Source: Rhodamnia argentea
Taxonomy: Eukaryota > Streptophyta > Magnoliopsida > Myrtales > Myrtaceae
Assembly: GCF_020921035.1 (NCBI RefSeq)
Contig: NC_063155.1
Span: 29,691,294 to 29,755,293, forward strand
Direction: 5' to 3'
Length of the DNA stretch: 64,000 nt
The position numbers and the translations under genes are program-made. How positions within the stretch are numbered: the stretch's first letter is position 1; every line of letters starts with the position of its first letter. Of the stretch, positions 37,901-49,180 are shown piece after piece. The notes beneath the pieces are model-generated. The model saw nothing but the letters and a program-made list of their open reading frames with translations, made no database searches and was not told the origin of the DNA.

Positions 37901-40175
37901 TTAAGGTACCGAAAGGGCATTAGCTTTAATTAGGTAATGTAACCAAGTCCCCGAATCCTCGGTCTCTGGTTCGTAGAAATAAGAATAGTCCTCCCGCTAT
38001 TTTTATTTAGGTTTCTAATCAACCTACCCAAAATGGTTAGTGGCGACTCCGAATTTAAAACCATCTGAATTAACCAAAGTTGCGAGTTGGTAGGGCTTGG
38101 GAGAGCCTGTATCAGGTTAGTCATTAAATTAGCCCGATAATCCATTAACCTAAAAAATTGATTTTTTTTTTTTTTAGGTCGCAACAAAGAGTCCTCAAAA
38201 TGTAGATAAGAGGCAAAAATTGTTTGCCGCACGTAGGACTCAATTGACAATGGGGAATACTACTGCTAGTTCCGGTGATAGTAGTGCTAGTGTCTTATCG
38301 ACATGGAAATTTGATCAGGAATGTTGTAGGAAAATGCTTGTCCATATGATTATAATGGATGAACAACCTTTTTCGTTGGTTGAGCGTGTCGGATTCCATG
38401 ATTTTATCAATGAGTTACAACCCCTCTTCACTCACATCTCACGATTCATAGTGTCTAAAGATTGCATGAAGTTGTATCTTGATGAAAAAATAAGTTTGAA
38501 GACTTACTTTCGCAAGCTGAAGTCTAGGGTTGCACTCACGACCGATACATGGACTTCCTCTCAAAACTTGAGCTATTTATATCTTACTGCACATTTTATT
38601 GATGATGACTGGAAATTGATCAAAAGGATAATCAATTTTATGGTGATGACTAGTCACAAGGGCAAGGACATTGGGAGAATGGTTGAGAAATGCATCTACA
38701 AATGGGGAATATAGAAAAAATTGTCCATAATTACTGTGGATAATGATAGTTCTAATGATGTAGCCATTGGTTTTTTGAAAGAAAAATTATCAAAGGATAA
38801 GTTGTTGATCTTAGATGGTGATTATTTACACATGAGGTGTATGGCTTATATACTAAACTTGATTGTGAGGGATGGCTTGAAGGAGGTACGTGAATCTATT
38901 TCACGTATTCGAGACGCAATTAGCTACGTGAAAGGTTCTCCCAAGAGAGCCGAAACATTCAAAGCTTGTATTGAGAGTGCAAGGATCACTTATAAGGGTT
39001 CAGTTTGTCTCGATATCCCTACTAGGTGGAACTGCACTTACCTCATGTTGGACATTGCTTTAAAGCTAAGAAAAGTTTTTGAAAAGATGGAAGAAGATGA
39101 TCCTTTTTTCTTAACTGAGCTTGACAATGAACATCCTGAAAATGAAGATTGGGAAAATGCCAAAACTCTTTCCATATTTTTGAAGAAGTTTTATGATGCC
39201 ACGAAGGAGATGTCTGGGACTTTGTATATCACTTCAAATGATTATTTTTATGGGATAGCTGCTTTATATAAATCTCTAAAACAAGCGGAGACGGCTTTGA
39301 TTTCTAAGGTGAAAGCTATGGCTGCGAAGATGAAGGAAAAGTTTGACAAATATTATGGGAGTTTCGAAAAAGTCAATATGATGGTGTTGTAGTAATATTG
39401 GATCCAAGAAAAAAGATGCATTATGTGCGGTGTTCTTATAGACTCATCTATGATGATAGTGCGAAAGTTGATGAGAGTTGCGATAATGTGAGGATCGCCT
39501 TGGAACGCTTGTTTCATTATTACGAGAAAACTTATCTTAGTTCTTGTGACAAATATTTGGGCAGTCAACGTTTGACTCCTACCGGTAGTAGTAGTAAGGA
39601 TCCTCCTCATAACCCCGAGGAGGATAACCAAAAGAAGCTTGGTTTCGACGATTGGGACAAGGAGCTAGAGTTCGAGTGCCTTGATGAAGAGGAGGACCAA
39701 ATATCATCCGAAGCAAAAGTATCCGAGCTCGATAAGTATCTTAAAGCCGAACGTGAAGAAGGTTGTGATCTCAACCTTTTGATGTGGTGGAATACTGCTG
39801 ACCAAAAGTTTAAAATCCTTTCTTTGATGGCTCAGGATATTTTGGCTATTCCTGTAATGCTTGTTGCTTTGGAGTCGACTTTCAGCACATCTGGTCGCGT
39901 GCTTGATAGCTTTCAAAGTTCTTTGACTCCTAGAGTGGCAGAAGCTTTGATTTGCCCTCAAGATTGGTTGCGAGTGGTTAACAATCCAATTAATGTTGAA
40001 GAGTGCATGATGAATGCAGAAAAGTTTGAGTGTGGTAAGTCATTGATATATCTTTTGTATCTTGTTATTTTTTTTTTCATATACGTAATGAGCGAATGCT
40101 TTATTTAATATCTTATTTTTGCTAGATATGGATGATGCTCACTTGGAGCTTATCGGGAAATCATCTATAAGCTGA
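34953..40175 (+). pseudogene. hAT transposase (BED finger, DUF4413-type core, hAT dimerisation domain), broken
   Basis: The first part, 34953-35248, encodes an acidic N-terminus and a BED finger (FCKYCG...MLKHLKRC). A solo LTR interrupts it. The frame continues without shift from 38192, with the RNase H-like core (LTTDTWTSSQNLSYL, ITVDNDSSND, CLDIPTRWNCTYLML). Defects are TAG at 38712-38714 inside WGI/KKL and an indel near 39390 that moves the frame. From 39398 the C-terminal part is open, with the hAT dimerisation motif (LSLMAQDILAIPV...STFSTSGRVLDSF...SLTPRVAEALICPQDWL). An intron 40035-40125 (GT..AG) leads to a last exon ending at TGA 40173-40175. Apart from the LTR, only two disabling changes were seen, so it was probably active fairly recently. 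Confidence 0.85.
35249..38186. mobile_element. Solo LTR (2938 bp) with 5-bp target duplication
   Basis: It starts TGTTGACACC and ends GTCGCAACA, the inverted TGTTG...CAACA ends of an LTR. It is flanked by AAGAG on both sides (35244-35248 and 38187-38191). It contains a TATA motif (CTATAAATAG at about 35650) followed by a transcribed-like region, and a long tract rich in CATAT/CATGTC phrases (37090-37770). No gag-pol, primer-binding site or second LTR was seen, so it is a solo LTR left by recombination. Its length suits large-LTR Ty3/gypsy elements (Tat/Ogre type), which is inference. Small frames inside are not genes. Confidence 0.85.
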
Positions 40176-41191
40176 AGTGAAAGGAATATATATATATATG
40201 GTGAGATTTTAAGACTTATAATGTACTTTTTTTTGTTTTTGTAGTATGGTCCTACATTGGAATGGCCCATACATCTGTCACTTCTCTATGTATTCACATT
40301 TTTTTTTTTGCTATAGGATCTTTTTACAGTTGGGCTTGGCTGGATTATTTTTGGTAAACGGGTATTTTTCTTGTCATGTTCCTATTCTTTGCGGGCAGGT
40401 AGTCACATGCAGGCAAGGAAGGAAAGAAGCTTAGCAACTAGCGAGGCAAAGTAGGAAGGTCAATGAAGTGCAACAGTCAAGCTGATCACCGTGGCCGAAA
40501 GTAAAGCTTCATCGACCTTAAACATGTGTCAACTACTGTAGTTCAGCTTCCATCAGTTAGTTGGAGGAATCAAGCCATAATCTTGATATTCTTTTCCGGT
40601 TTCCATTATGTAAATCTAGTGAACTTCATGCCACCTAGTATTTCTCTCTTTTGTACTTTTTATCTGTTTGTGATTGATTGAGGTTTTTGTTTTCCAAGTT
40701 CATAATGACTTGTGAAAATTGGCTTTCTTTTTGCATTTCTCGTATCGGGCTAACTATGTTGTACTACCTATATTTACTTCAATCTTTTCATCTTCTTTTA
40801 TTATGCCAAAACTACATGTAGTAATGCAGTTACATTGTTTTCAAGATCCTTCATATTTTTCCATTTAGAAGCCTTACTTCTAGAGCATTAACGTGATATC
40901 ATTTTCCATAGCAAGATGATGATATTCCAACTCGTTTTTTTTATTCAACCGGGGGTATAGATTGTAAATTAACATGCAATTGAAGCATAATGTATTTAAA
41001 AAGTTAGATTTTTATAAGTGGCTAATAGTAGTAGTCCCATTGGGCCGGGACCGGACCGGACCGGACCACCGGTCCCGGCCCTATCCGGTCCTGGCCCGGT
41101 CCGTGGTCCTGAAAATTAGGGGACCGGGACTACTGGTCCGGTCCTCGGTTCCATACTGGAATCGAACCGGCCCGGACCATGCACACCCCTA
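40176..41191. repeat. 3' region of the hAT element, duplicated at 51.4-52.4 kb
   Basis: Non-coding 3' part of the element. It matches 51426-52390 closely along its whole length. The last 150 bp are CCGG-rich terminal repeats. Confidence 0.7.
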
Positions 41192-41444
41192 TCGGGCATT
41201 GTTGGGTCAGGATTATATTTATCCGAGAAGGGCTTCATCGTCATAAAAGGATATTTGAAGTAGATCGAATCCCATAAGGTGCTGTTTTTGTCCCACCTTC
41301 GGCTCATCATCATTTATGTTTTTCACATGGCCCATTACTCGTTCCAAAAAGAGGGAAGAACAATAATTCACGATTTTATATGAATATCGACCCCTACAAT
41401 AAATATTGTGAAAATACATTTGTGAAATCACATAAGAATACTAT

Positions 41445-42416
41445 TGTTGACACCTAAAACAATCAAAGAGGGCTCGTGACAAGCACGTGAGGGGGCGACA
41501 ATCAGCTACGGGAAGGAACACTGAAGCAAGATACGTACCGATAAAAAAGGTGCCACGTGTCGGGATAAATGCTGGCGCCATTTCCTTCTAGAACAAGAAA
41601 AGCGCGCGGGGAAGAGCCACGATCGGAGCGGTTACCTAAAAGATTGGCGGTAATCCCCACGAGATAAAAAGAAAAGGCGCGAAGACCAGGAAACCGTCGG
41701 AAAAACTATCCACGTGGCTTATGGAAAAGGATGAAGCGTGGGGCCAAAGGAAGAAACCGCTCGACGGTTACCAAAGAGTCTGCCTATAAATACCTTGCAG
41801 TAGCAACACACACACACAAACACACACACACACACACACACAAACACTTATCTTTTCAACTAAGTTCTTAAGTCTTTAGCCTAGTCTAGTTGTAGCTTTC
41901 CAAATTCCCATCGTCGATTCAATTCCGGCGAGTTTCATATTTAGAGTCGGGTGTCGTCGATTAGATTCCGACGTTTTCTCACTAGGTTCAGTGCCGTCGA
42001 TTCAATTCCGGTGTTGCACCCTTCATCCATCTTGTCCAATACCGTCGATTCAATTCCGGTATTGTGTCCTACAATCCCCCGTCCAGTGCTGTTGATTGAA
42101 TTCCAGCATTGTGTCCTACATTTCCGTTTGACCCTGTTGATTTAATTCCAAAGTCGCGTCGAAGCTTGCTGCACGCCTCGACTATTACACGTCTTGGGTT
42201 GTCGAAGTTACTAAGAGTCCGTAACACGCCTTTTGTGTTAATAAAGACATTTACTGCATTTGATACTCTCTATCCAAAACCGACCCAGAACCTCTTTTCG
42301 GAAAACGAATGAATTAAGTTCGATAAAAGATTCTCGCGTTAGCAATCTCTTTTGGGCTATAGTCATTTTGGGCCCATAACCAAGAAAGCCCTGTCGAAGG
42401 ATTTCGACGCGCAACA
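41445..42416 (+). mobile_element. Solo LTR (972 bp) with 5-bp target duplication
   Basis: It starts TGTTGACACC and ends GCGCAACA, with ACTAT on both sides (41440-41444 and 42417-42421). A TATA box (CTATAAATA, about 41784-41792), an (AC)n tract at about 41805-41848 and an AATAAAG polyadenylation-like signal at about 42239 give U3-R-U5 order on the plus strand. No internal retrotransposon region follows. Five to six imperfect repeats containing GTCGATTCAATTCCGG occupy 41909-42160. Confidence 0.85.
41909..42160 (+). repeat. Diverged tandem repeat inside the solo LTR
   Basis: The phrase CGTCGATTCAATTCCGG, progressively altered, recurs at about 41911, 41959, 41995, 42043, 42089 and 42135, a period of about 47 bp. 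It lies downstream of the TATA box, in the transcribed part of the LTR. Confidence 0.75.
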
Positions 42417-42421
42417 ACTAT

Positions 42422-42705
42422 ATCCTGAATTATACATTGATGGAATAGATAATGAAGCAATCATTCGATGAAAAAAGAGCTATAATATCTCGTGACATAG
42501 CATCGCACTTTGTCGCCCAATAAAAATTGGTCTCAAATCCTAAAGAGGTTGGCTTAAATAGATGGAATTGAACTTGAGACTGCCATCTTCGTACCACTCG
42601 GATAGCGAGGGTCGATATTCACGTGGTCCATGAAGAGAATGTCATGTAGTAGTCCCCTTGCTACATATTTGAATGAGGGCCAAACATTATCCTGTGCCTA
42701 AAAAT
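42422..42705. repeat. Dispersed repeat, inverted relative of 33645-33755
   Basis: About 42580-42680 is the reverse complement of 33648-33752, with few differences. No coding sequence. Confidence 0.55.
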
Positions 42706-43322
42706 GGGAAAAGTACCCAAAAAAAAAAGTATTAAACCTATTACATTGATGTCAATTCAGTCCTAAATATTTCAATCAGATTAATTTAGTCATAAACCTT
42801 TTTATATTAGTACCAATTCAGTCCATCCGACCAATTTTGACCGAAAATCGTTGATGCGGACATTGGCCATCTTACATGGCGGCAACACAACCGGTATTGA
42901 TGTGAACATTTTAAACATTTTTTTAAAATAAATTTTTACTTTTTAAAAAACATTTTTTTATTTTTTTCCTTTCACTTTGGCCGGTGAGGGTTGCGGGCGA
43001 GGCCAACCAACCTTGCCTAGCAGCCGGTGACCCTCACCGGCCAAAGTAAAAGAAAAAAAAGAATGAAAAAAGAAAATTAATAAATAAAAAATATGTTTAC
43101 AAAAATTATTATAAAAAGAAATTAAAAAATATATACGTCAACGCCGGCCGCACCACGTGAGACGATCGCCGTCCAAGTCAATAATTTCCGGCCAAAATTA
43201 GCTGAGTGGATTGAATTGATACCAATACAAAAAGATTTAGCACTAAATTTGTTCAATCAAAAGGTTTATGACTTAATTTGTACAAATGCAATAAATTTAG
43301 GGCTTTTTTTTATACTTTTGCC
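42706..43322. mobile_element. Family A MULE-like element, 9-bp target duplication
   Basis: The left end is GGGAAAAGTACCC and the right end ATACTTTTGCC. It is flanked by perfect CCTAAAAAT repeats (42697-42705 and 43323-43331). The paralogous segment at about 48296 reads GCCTAAAACCATATTTC without the element and so is the unoccupied site. The core holds an inverted GC-rich motif (GGCCGGTGAGGGT and its inverse). Confidence 0.85.
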
Positions 43323-44252
43323 CCTAAAAATGATATTTGATAAGGAATGTTTTGATCAAAATATTGACTGCACTTAATACAAAGAAAAGTGCTATTATTA
43401 AAACCTTATACAATTTATCTAGCTGTTTAGAAGGTGACAAGATACACTTCATTGTCAATAGTTCTTGCAATTTCTTTTAATAAATAATAGGAATGGATAA
43501 CAAACGTCACCGGCCATCGGTCTACTTTTTTTTTCTTTACACAAGCTCGATCGAGGTCGAGATACCGGTCCATCACCTATATATATTAACGCCTAAGTAT
43601 ACATGTCATGATCCCTAAAGCATTCGTGTAAAGATAATTTCACGTTGATAAATGTATGCTGCAAAAGTCTTACATGTGGTCATGTTTACGATTAAAGATT
43701 TCCAGATTGAAGTGAAGGCAGACGCCCCTGTCACCCCTCACAATACTGCCATGGACGAAACATGAAGATTTCTATCACATTCAATTTCGGTAAAGCCCCA
43801 GCGTTCTCCATTTGCGAGAATTACTAATGGTTGGAGACGAATTCACGACCAATTGCGGCCCCTTGATTTGTTCAAGGTTAAATGTAACAATTTTCTTTTC
43901 CAAGTTTAAAGTCGGTTCTCAATTAATTTGTCGAATTGCTCGTATCGTTTGCATTTCAATCGACTTTTACATTTAAATGTAAAACACCTCGCTTCTTCTT
44001 CATGTGTCATTGCCGTGCGACATGACGTGTGGATGAAATTTCTTCTTGTGTGTGGCGCAATATGCGAGTTTCATTAATATACCGAATTAAACACCGAAAT
44101 ATTTTACTTCCATTATGAAAGAAATTAATGTCGTTAGACTGATTTGCACGGAACAAATAAGTGAAATCCATTTTGGGTGGGTGGAGAATGAATGCGCCGC
44201 AGTTGGGTAGATCTCTATGCATGTTTAAGTTACAATCAAAAGCATGATTATG
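43323..44252. repeat. Segmental duplication, copy 1
   Basis: It aligns with about 48298-50429 once the TIR elements in that copy are removed. Examples are AAGGAATGTTTTGATCAAAA and TGAAATCCATTTTGGGTGGG in both. It contains no gene. A third short relic of its end lies at about 52425-52490. Confidence 0.75.
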
Positions 44253-46104
44253 AGAGAAACTTGCCGAAAAGTTCCAAACTTATTGCATATGTGACAACTC
44301 AGTCTTAAACCTTTTGATGATTTGTCAAATTAGTCTTTCCGACAAATTTCGGCCTGAAATCACCGTGAATGACCGTAGTGCCGCGTATGATGATCGATGC
44401 TGATGTAGATAATTTTTAAATTTTTGATAATTTTTTCATTGTTTTTACTTTTTCTTTATCTTCCTTTTTTTTTTCTACGAAGTCCGGCTGACCATCACCG
44501 GTCACCGGACGAGGGTGAATGCCGATGTGATTGGCGAGGTTCTGCCGGACTTAGAAGGAAAAAATGGAAAGAAAGAAAAAAGACAATAATTAAAAAGAGA
44601 AGAAAAAAATAAAAAATATTAGAATTTTTTTTTTAAAAAAAATTGTCTATATCAAGATTTCTGACCAAAATTGATTAGTAGAACTAACTTGACAAATCGT
44701 CTAAAGGTTTAGGTACAACCTACTTTTTTTTTTTCTCTCCTCCCTATGGTTCTCTCATCTCCCTCTCATCTTCACACAACCGTCTTCTTCAATTTCCAGG
44801 GAGGAGAGGGTTTGAGCTAAATCTTTCCCTTCCTTACCCTTTCCTTTTTCTTTGGTTGATTTGGTTTTATGTTTTCTTTTTCTCGCTTTTCTCCCATTTT
44901 GAGGAGTTTTTCTCTTTTGATCTAGTTTAACTCTGGAAGCTTCTCTCTCACATTTCGGAGAGATTTTTACCTCGATCTTGTTCGGATTTGGGGATTTTTT
45001 CCCATGCGATGTTGGGATTTCGCTTTCCTCGAGTTTCGTTGGTGTACAAATCAAGGTTCGAAGGAGATCGAGGGTGTTTCACTCTCACATGTCTCAGATT
45101 TATGCTCGTTTAACCTTGTTATTATGGATCGGGTACCAAACCTAAGCGCGCCGTGCCGAAAGGCGAAGCCGTAGCAATAGTTGGAGACCTTGATGTGTGT
45201 GCTCGTTACTAAAGACAGATTGTTGATCTGCTGTGGATTTTAATTTGAAGAAGTCATAAGTTCGCTCTTTCACCGTGTGACCCCTAATCTTGTTTCATCT
45301 TGATATATAGAGATTGTTTTGATTTAGAGTTGTCTGAGTTTTATCTTGATTTGTAGTTGGAGTGCGTTGTTTTTTTTTTGGTAAAGGTAAATATGTATAT
45401 AACTTTCCACAGAGCTAATTACAAAGAGAATGCCGCACACAAAAACCTCGTACCCCAAATGACACAAGGAAGTGTCATAGCGGGTGCAAAGGTGTACCGG
45501 CTGAACAAAATACAAAAACAGCAAGCATACATAGGCTAAAAGGCCAAAACAACGGCCAAAGTGTCGCTAAATCTGAGCGGGCAGAATGTAAAAGACGCCA
45601 ACCCAATAAAGGAACCTAGTCGGCTAAGCTTGCATCAAATGGCAATAAACCGAAGGAACATCAGTTAGGGCAAGGTAGAGTCTTCAAAAATCGTGGGCGA
45701 GATATCCCAATTCCTCTGTATTCGTCTATTCCGGGGAATGTCTTCAACCCGAGCAAAGGTAAGTCCTTTGTCTCTAACGACCTTTGTCAAGTGCTTAAGG
45801 ATGGCCGGCACGAACAATGGCTTATTCCTGAAACAAATATGATTTCTCTCTGTCCAGATAATATGGCAAAGGGCCCCAAGAGAAAACCTGGCCATTCGGT
45901 GAACAAAAGAAGTGCCTCCAATGTTCTGCATAGCCCAGCGAATTGTCTCCTGCCACGAGCAATTCGGTGGAGTGCGTTGTTGCTCTCTTGTACTTTTGAA
46001 GAAATGAATTGAACGTTAACTTAACAAAAAGAAGATCAAATTGAAAGATTTAAGATTGAATTGGTACAAATATAAAAAATTTAAACTTTTTTCATAATGT
46101 TCCC
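44253..46104. mobile_element. Large family A element with gene-like interior and nested LINE
   Basis: The left arm begins AGAGAAACTTGCCG and the right arm ends ATAATGTTCCC. ATGATTATG flanks both sides (44244-44252 and 46105-46113). The normal core and part of the right arm occupy up to about 44725. From 44727 to about 46010 there is non-repeat DNA: a pyrimidine-rich stretch resembling a plant 5' leader, then ordinary sequence interrupted by a LINE at 45372-45967. The final right-arm portion resumes at about 46015. This may be a Pack-MULE-like capture or a later insertion; I cannot tell which. Confidence 0.65.
45372..45967 (-). mobile_element. 5'-truncated LINE, 3' end
   Basis: Perfect 14-bp target duplications, TGGAGTGCGTTGTT, lie at 45358-45371 and 45968-45981, with a short poly-T next to the left one (the poly-A tail of a minus-strand insertion). 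The minus-strand frame 45931-45665 encodes the C-terminal end of a plant LINE reverse-transcriptase polyprotein (ARFSLGALCHIIWTERN, typical of the zf-RVT region), ending in a stop before the 3' untranslated region. The same family appears at 63612-64000. Confidence 0.85.
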
Positions 46105-47249
46105 ATGATTATGACGACAATGACCTCATCAAAGCTTCTGGTCTCCAATGAGAAAACCCTTTTTCACAAAATCAAATATCATCATGTAGGACAAATTCAT
46201 ACCATATTTAAAGTGGTGAATTCAAACCAAGTAAATGGTAGATAACATGTGCAACACACGCAATGCTTTTTTCTTGCTTCCGTGAGGGCATGAGTTCACG
46301 ACACATCACATTTAATTGAGAAAAACGGTTTTGATCAAATCAAGTCAAATTTGAATAACTCTTTGCACTAAATTCGCATTGAAATTTACAGGTACTTGTG
46401 AAATAGGCCTTAAAGTGAAGATGGTGACTCGCACGATGACCGAGGCACGAGCATGTTGGTCCATATCTTTCATTCTTAAATTGGGATTTTTCCATAGTTT
46501 GAAACTCGCTTGGACTTGCGAGTCTCGTATAATGTGACTTTTTTGGTAGGCCGTTGACATTTTGCCATCACGCAACGACGGAGTCATGGAGAACTTTAAT
46601 GAAGCAACGCAAAGGCTCTCTTGTGGCATTTCATTCCATATATTATAATAATAAATTACGAATCCATCTAACAGCTTAAATTTTCAGTACAATTGATAGT
46701 GATCTCACAAGATCTTACCTGTACAAAGAGCATACAAATTGGTGCACAAGTAATAAGCAACTCTCACTAGCCTCACCACTTGCCGGCTAAATCCTCCTTG
46801 ACCTCGCTTTATTTCGCCAACGTTGGCCCTCGCCCTCGTTCAAATCTATAGCGAGGGGACGACCCTCACCCAGATTTTAGGCGATGCTGACCCTTGCCAT
46901 CAGAGTGGTTCGGCGATGGTGGCCTCAAGTTTGATTCTATCTATTTCAGCCGACCCCCTTAAAATGGAGACCACATTTTATTGGGCAACCAAAGTGCGGT
47001 GCTAGGTCATGAGGTGTTGTAACTCTTTAAATTTTCTTGGTCCTTTATGCCCATGTTCTTACCAATACACGCATCCATACATCCATACGTACGTACGTGA
47101 ATATTCCACAAGGAATCTGTGATTTCACGTCTTAAATCTATATCAAATTGTTTCATTGTTTATACTGTCAATGTATATTTCAGACCATCAATGTATATTT
47201 CAAAGGGTTTTCTCGTTTGAGACAGGAAGCTTTGATGAACCATTTAAGG
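46105..47249. other. Gene-free stretch with dispersed repeat
   Basis: About 46755-46925 is related to the repeat at 17965-18120 (CTCACTAGCCTCACCACTTGCCGG-like wording). Open frames of 60-94 codons have no recognised domain. Confidence 0.4.
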
Positions 47250-47990
47250 GAAAAGTGCCAAAATAGTTATAAACATATTGTATTGGTACCAATTCAATCT
47301 TAAACCTTTTAATTGGACCAATTCAGTCTTAAATTTTTTTTGCATTGGCATCAATTGAGTCCATCCGGTCAATTTTAGTAAGAAAATACTAACAAGAGTG
47401 TTGGCCGTCTTTCGTGGCTCGGTCGTCGATGATGTGCATATTTTTAATATTATTTTAAATTTTAAAATATTTTTTCTTTTCTTTTTTCCTTTTCTAGACT
47501 TTTTTTTTTTGCCTACAAGAGGGTCTCGGCCCTCGCCCCTGAGCTAGGTGAGGTTGCCGATCTGCACGTCATGGTCTCACCTTGACGAGGTGAGGGCCGC
47601 AACAGCCTCTCCTGGGGCTGGTGAGGGCCGCGGTGCCCTTGCCTGCGGGCCGCGGTGCCCTTGCCTGCGGCTCTTGCATGTGGTTTTTGGGGGGGGGGTC
47701 AGTCGATGACCAATAACAAAACCGTCGCTGGCCAATAACAAGAAAAATAAGTAAAGCCCAGATAAGAAAAATAAATCAAAAAATTATTTTAAAAATTACA
47801 ATATTATTAAATTTTGTCCACGTTAGCACCAGCCATCTCACATTAGAGGGCTGACGTTCACGTCAACAATTTCGAATGGACTCAATTGCACCAATGCAAA
47901 AAAGATTTAGAAATAAATTAATCCAATTAATAGATTTAGGACTGAATTAGTATCAATGCAATAGATTTAAGACTTTTTTAGTATTTTCCT
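47250..47990. mobile_element. Family A TIR element
   Basis: The left end is AAGGGAAAAGTGCC and the right end TTTTAGTATTTTCC. The arms are clear inverted copies; the target duplication is not clear. The GC-rich core contains a tandem duplication of 22 bp (47625-47646 and 47647-47668) and a G-run at about 47687-47697. Confidence 0.65.
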
Positions 47991-48402
47991 ATATTTTGAA
48001 ATATTGTATCTCCATACGATTTCACAAATGTCTTTTGGTAGGAGTGATGGGCCCCGTGAAAAAACATCAATGATGATGGGCATATTTTCATTAAAATATT
48101 TTTCATGACTATGAAGATCTTCTCAGATAAGTTAAAATAATTTTTATGACAGATGAAGCCCTTCTCAGAGATAATAATACTCTGGACCTATAAAATGCCC
48201 CACTAAACTCACGGGACTCGAACTAAATTCGAGGGAATGACCGAATATATAATTGTTTGCCTCGGCGGCAAATGGAGTCAAACATTGTTGTACGCCTAAA
48301 ACCATATTTCATAAGGAATGTTTTGATCAAAATATTAGCCACAGTTGATATAAAGAAAGTACGTTAACAAAATCATAGACACTTCATCTAGTCATTTAAA
48401 AA

Positions 48403-49180
48403 GGGAAAAAATACAAAAAAAGTCATAAAACTATTGCACTTTTTGTCAATTCAATCTTAAACATTTCAATTGAGCTAATCAAGTCTTAAACATTTTCACG
48501 TTTTGCCAAGTAAGTCAATCCGGTCAATTTTGGCCAGAAATAGCTAAAGTGGACGCTGAACATCTTACGTGGCTCGACCAACGCCGACGTGGACATTTTT
48601 AATAATATTTTAATATTTTTAGAATTTTCTTTTCTTTTTTTCCCCTTCTCCTTACGTTTTTTTGTTTGTTTTATAGTGAAGGTCGACGACATTTGCTGGC
48701 TTTGGACAAGGGCAAAGGCTCGTGTCGTGGCCCTCTCTATGACCTTGCCAAGGCTTGGTGGCCCTTGTCGGCCAAAGTGAGGGAGCACGAGCCCTCTACT
48801 AGACATAGTTTGGGCCGCGATGCCCTTGCCAGAGGCCGGCCAAGCCCTCGTCCGGCCCAGATCTGGCGAGGGCTTGCATGCCCTCGCTTTGACTAATGGG
48901 GGCGTCGATGCCCTCACCCAGAAACAAAAGAAAAAGGTAAGAAAAAGGGAAAAATTATAAAAAAAAATTCAAAAAAGACTAAAATATTATTTAAAAAAAT
49001 GTTTGTGTCAGCGTCAATCGTGCCATGTAGAACGGCCGACATTAATGTTAGCGATTTTCTAGCCTAATGGAGTCAATTGGCAAAATAGAAAAATGTTTAA
49101 GACTCAATGGCACAATTAAATTGTTTCGACTAAATTAGCGAATGTGCAATAAATTTATGACTTTTTTGATAATTTTTTTT
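48403..49180. mobile_element. Family A MULE-like element, 9-bp target duplication
   Basis: The left end is GGGAAAAAATAC and the right end GATAATTTTTTTT. ATTTAAAAA flanks both sides (48394-48402 and 49181-49189; one more G also matches). The homologous point in the other duplicate (about 43427, GTTTAGAAGGTGACAAG) has no element. The core contains two divergent GC-rich open frames of up to 143 codons on opposite strands, which I take to be repeat sequence. Confidence 0.85.

Larger units (their letters stand above)
33756..41191 (+). mobile_element. Autonomous-type hAT element, degenerate, split by a solo LTR
   Basis: Both ends carry dense CCGG/GGACCGG subterminal motifs (about 33763-33825 and 41040-41180), as in many plant hAT elements. 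The right end, ...GGACCATGCACACCCCTA, is a typical hAT terminus. The left terminus is not preserved, so I cannot show the 8-bp target duplication. Inside are a 5' untranslated region with a probable intron (acceptor at about 34939), a transposase pseudogene and its 3' exon. Without the inserted LTR (2943 bp including the duplicated target) the element would be about 4.5 kb. Confidence 0.75.

Noticed and set aside
35249-38186. A complete small LTR retrotransposon or a large intron of the hAT gene
   Set aside because: No internal coding region, primer site or second LTR was seen, and the 5-bp duplications with TG..CA ends fit a solo LTR better than an intron.
41805-41850. CRISPR-like or regulatory repeat array
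   Set aside because: It is a simple (AC)n microsatellite, and the nearby 47-bp units are a degenerate tandem repeat inside an LTR.
48486-48917. 143-codon minus-strand open frame
   Set aside because: It lies wholly within a family A element, with GC-rich core sequence and an opposing frame of similar quality.
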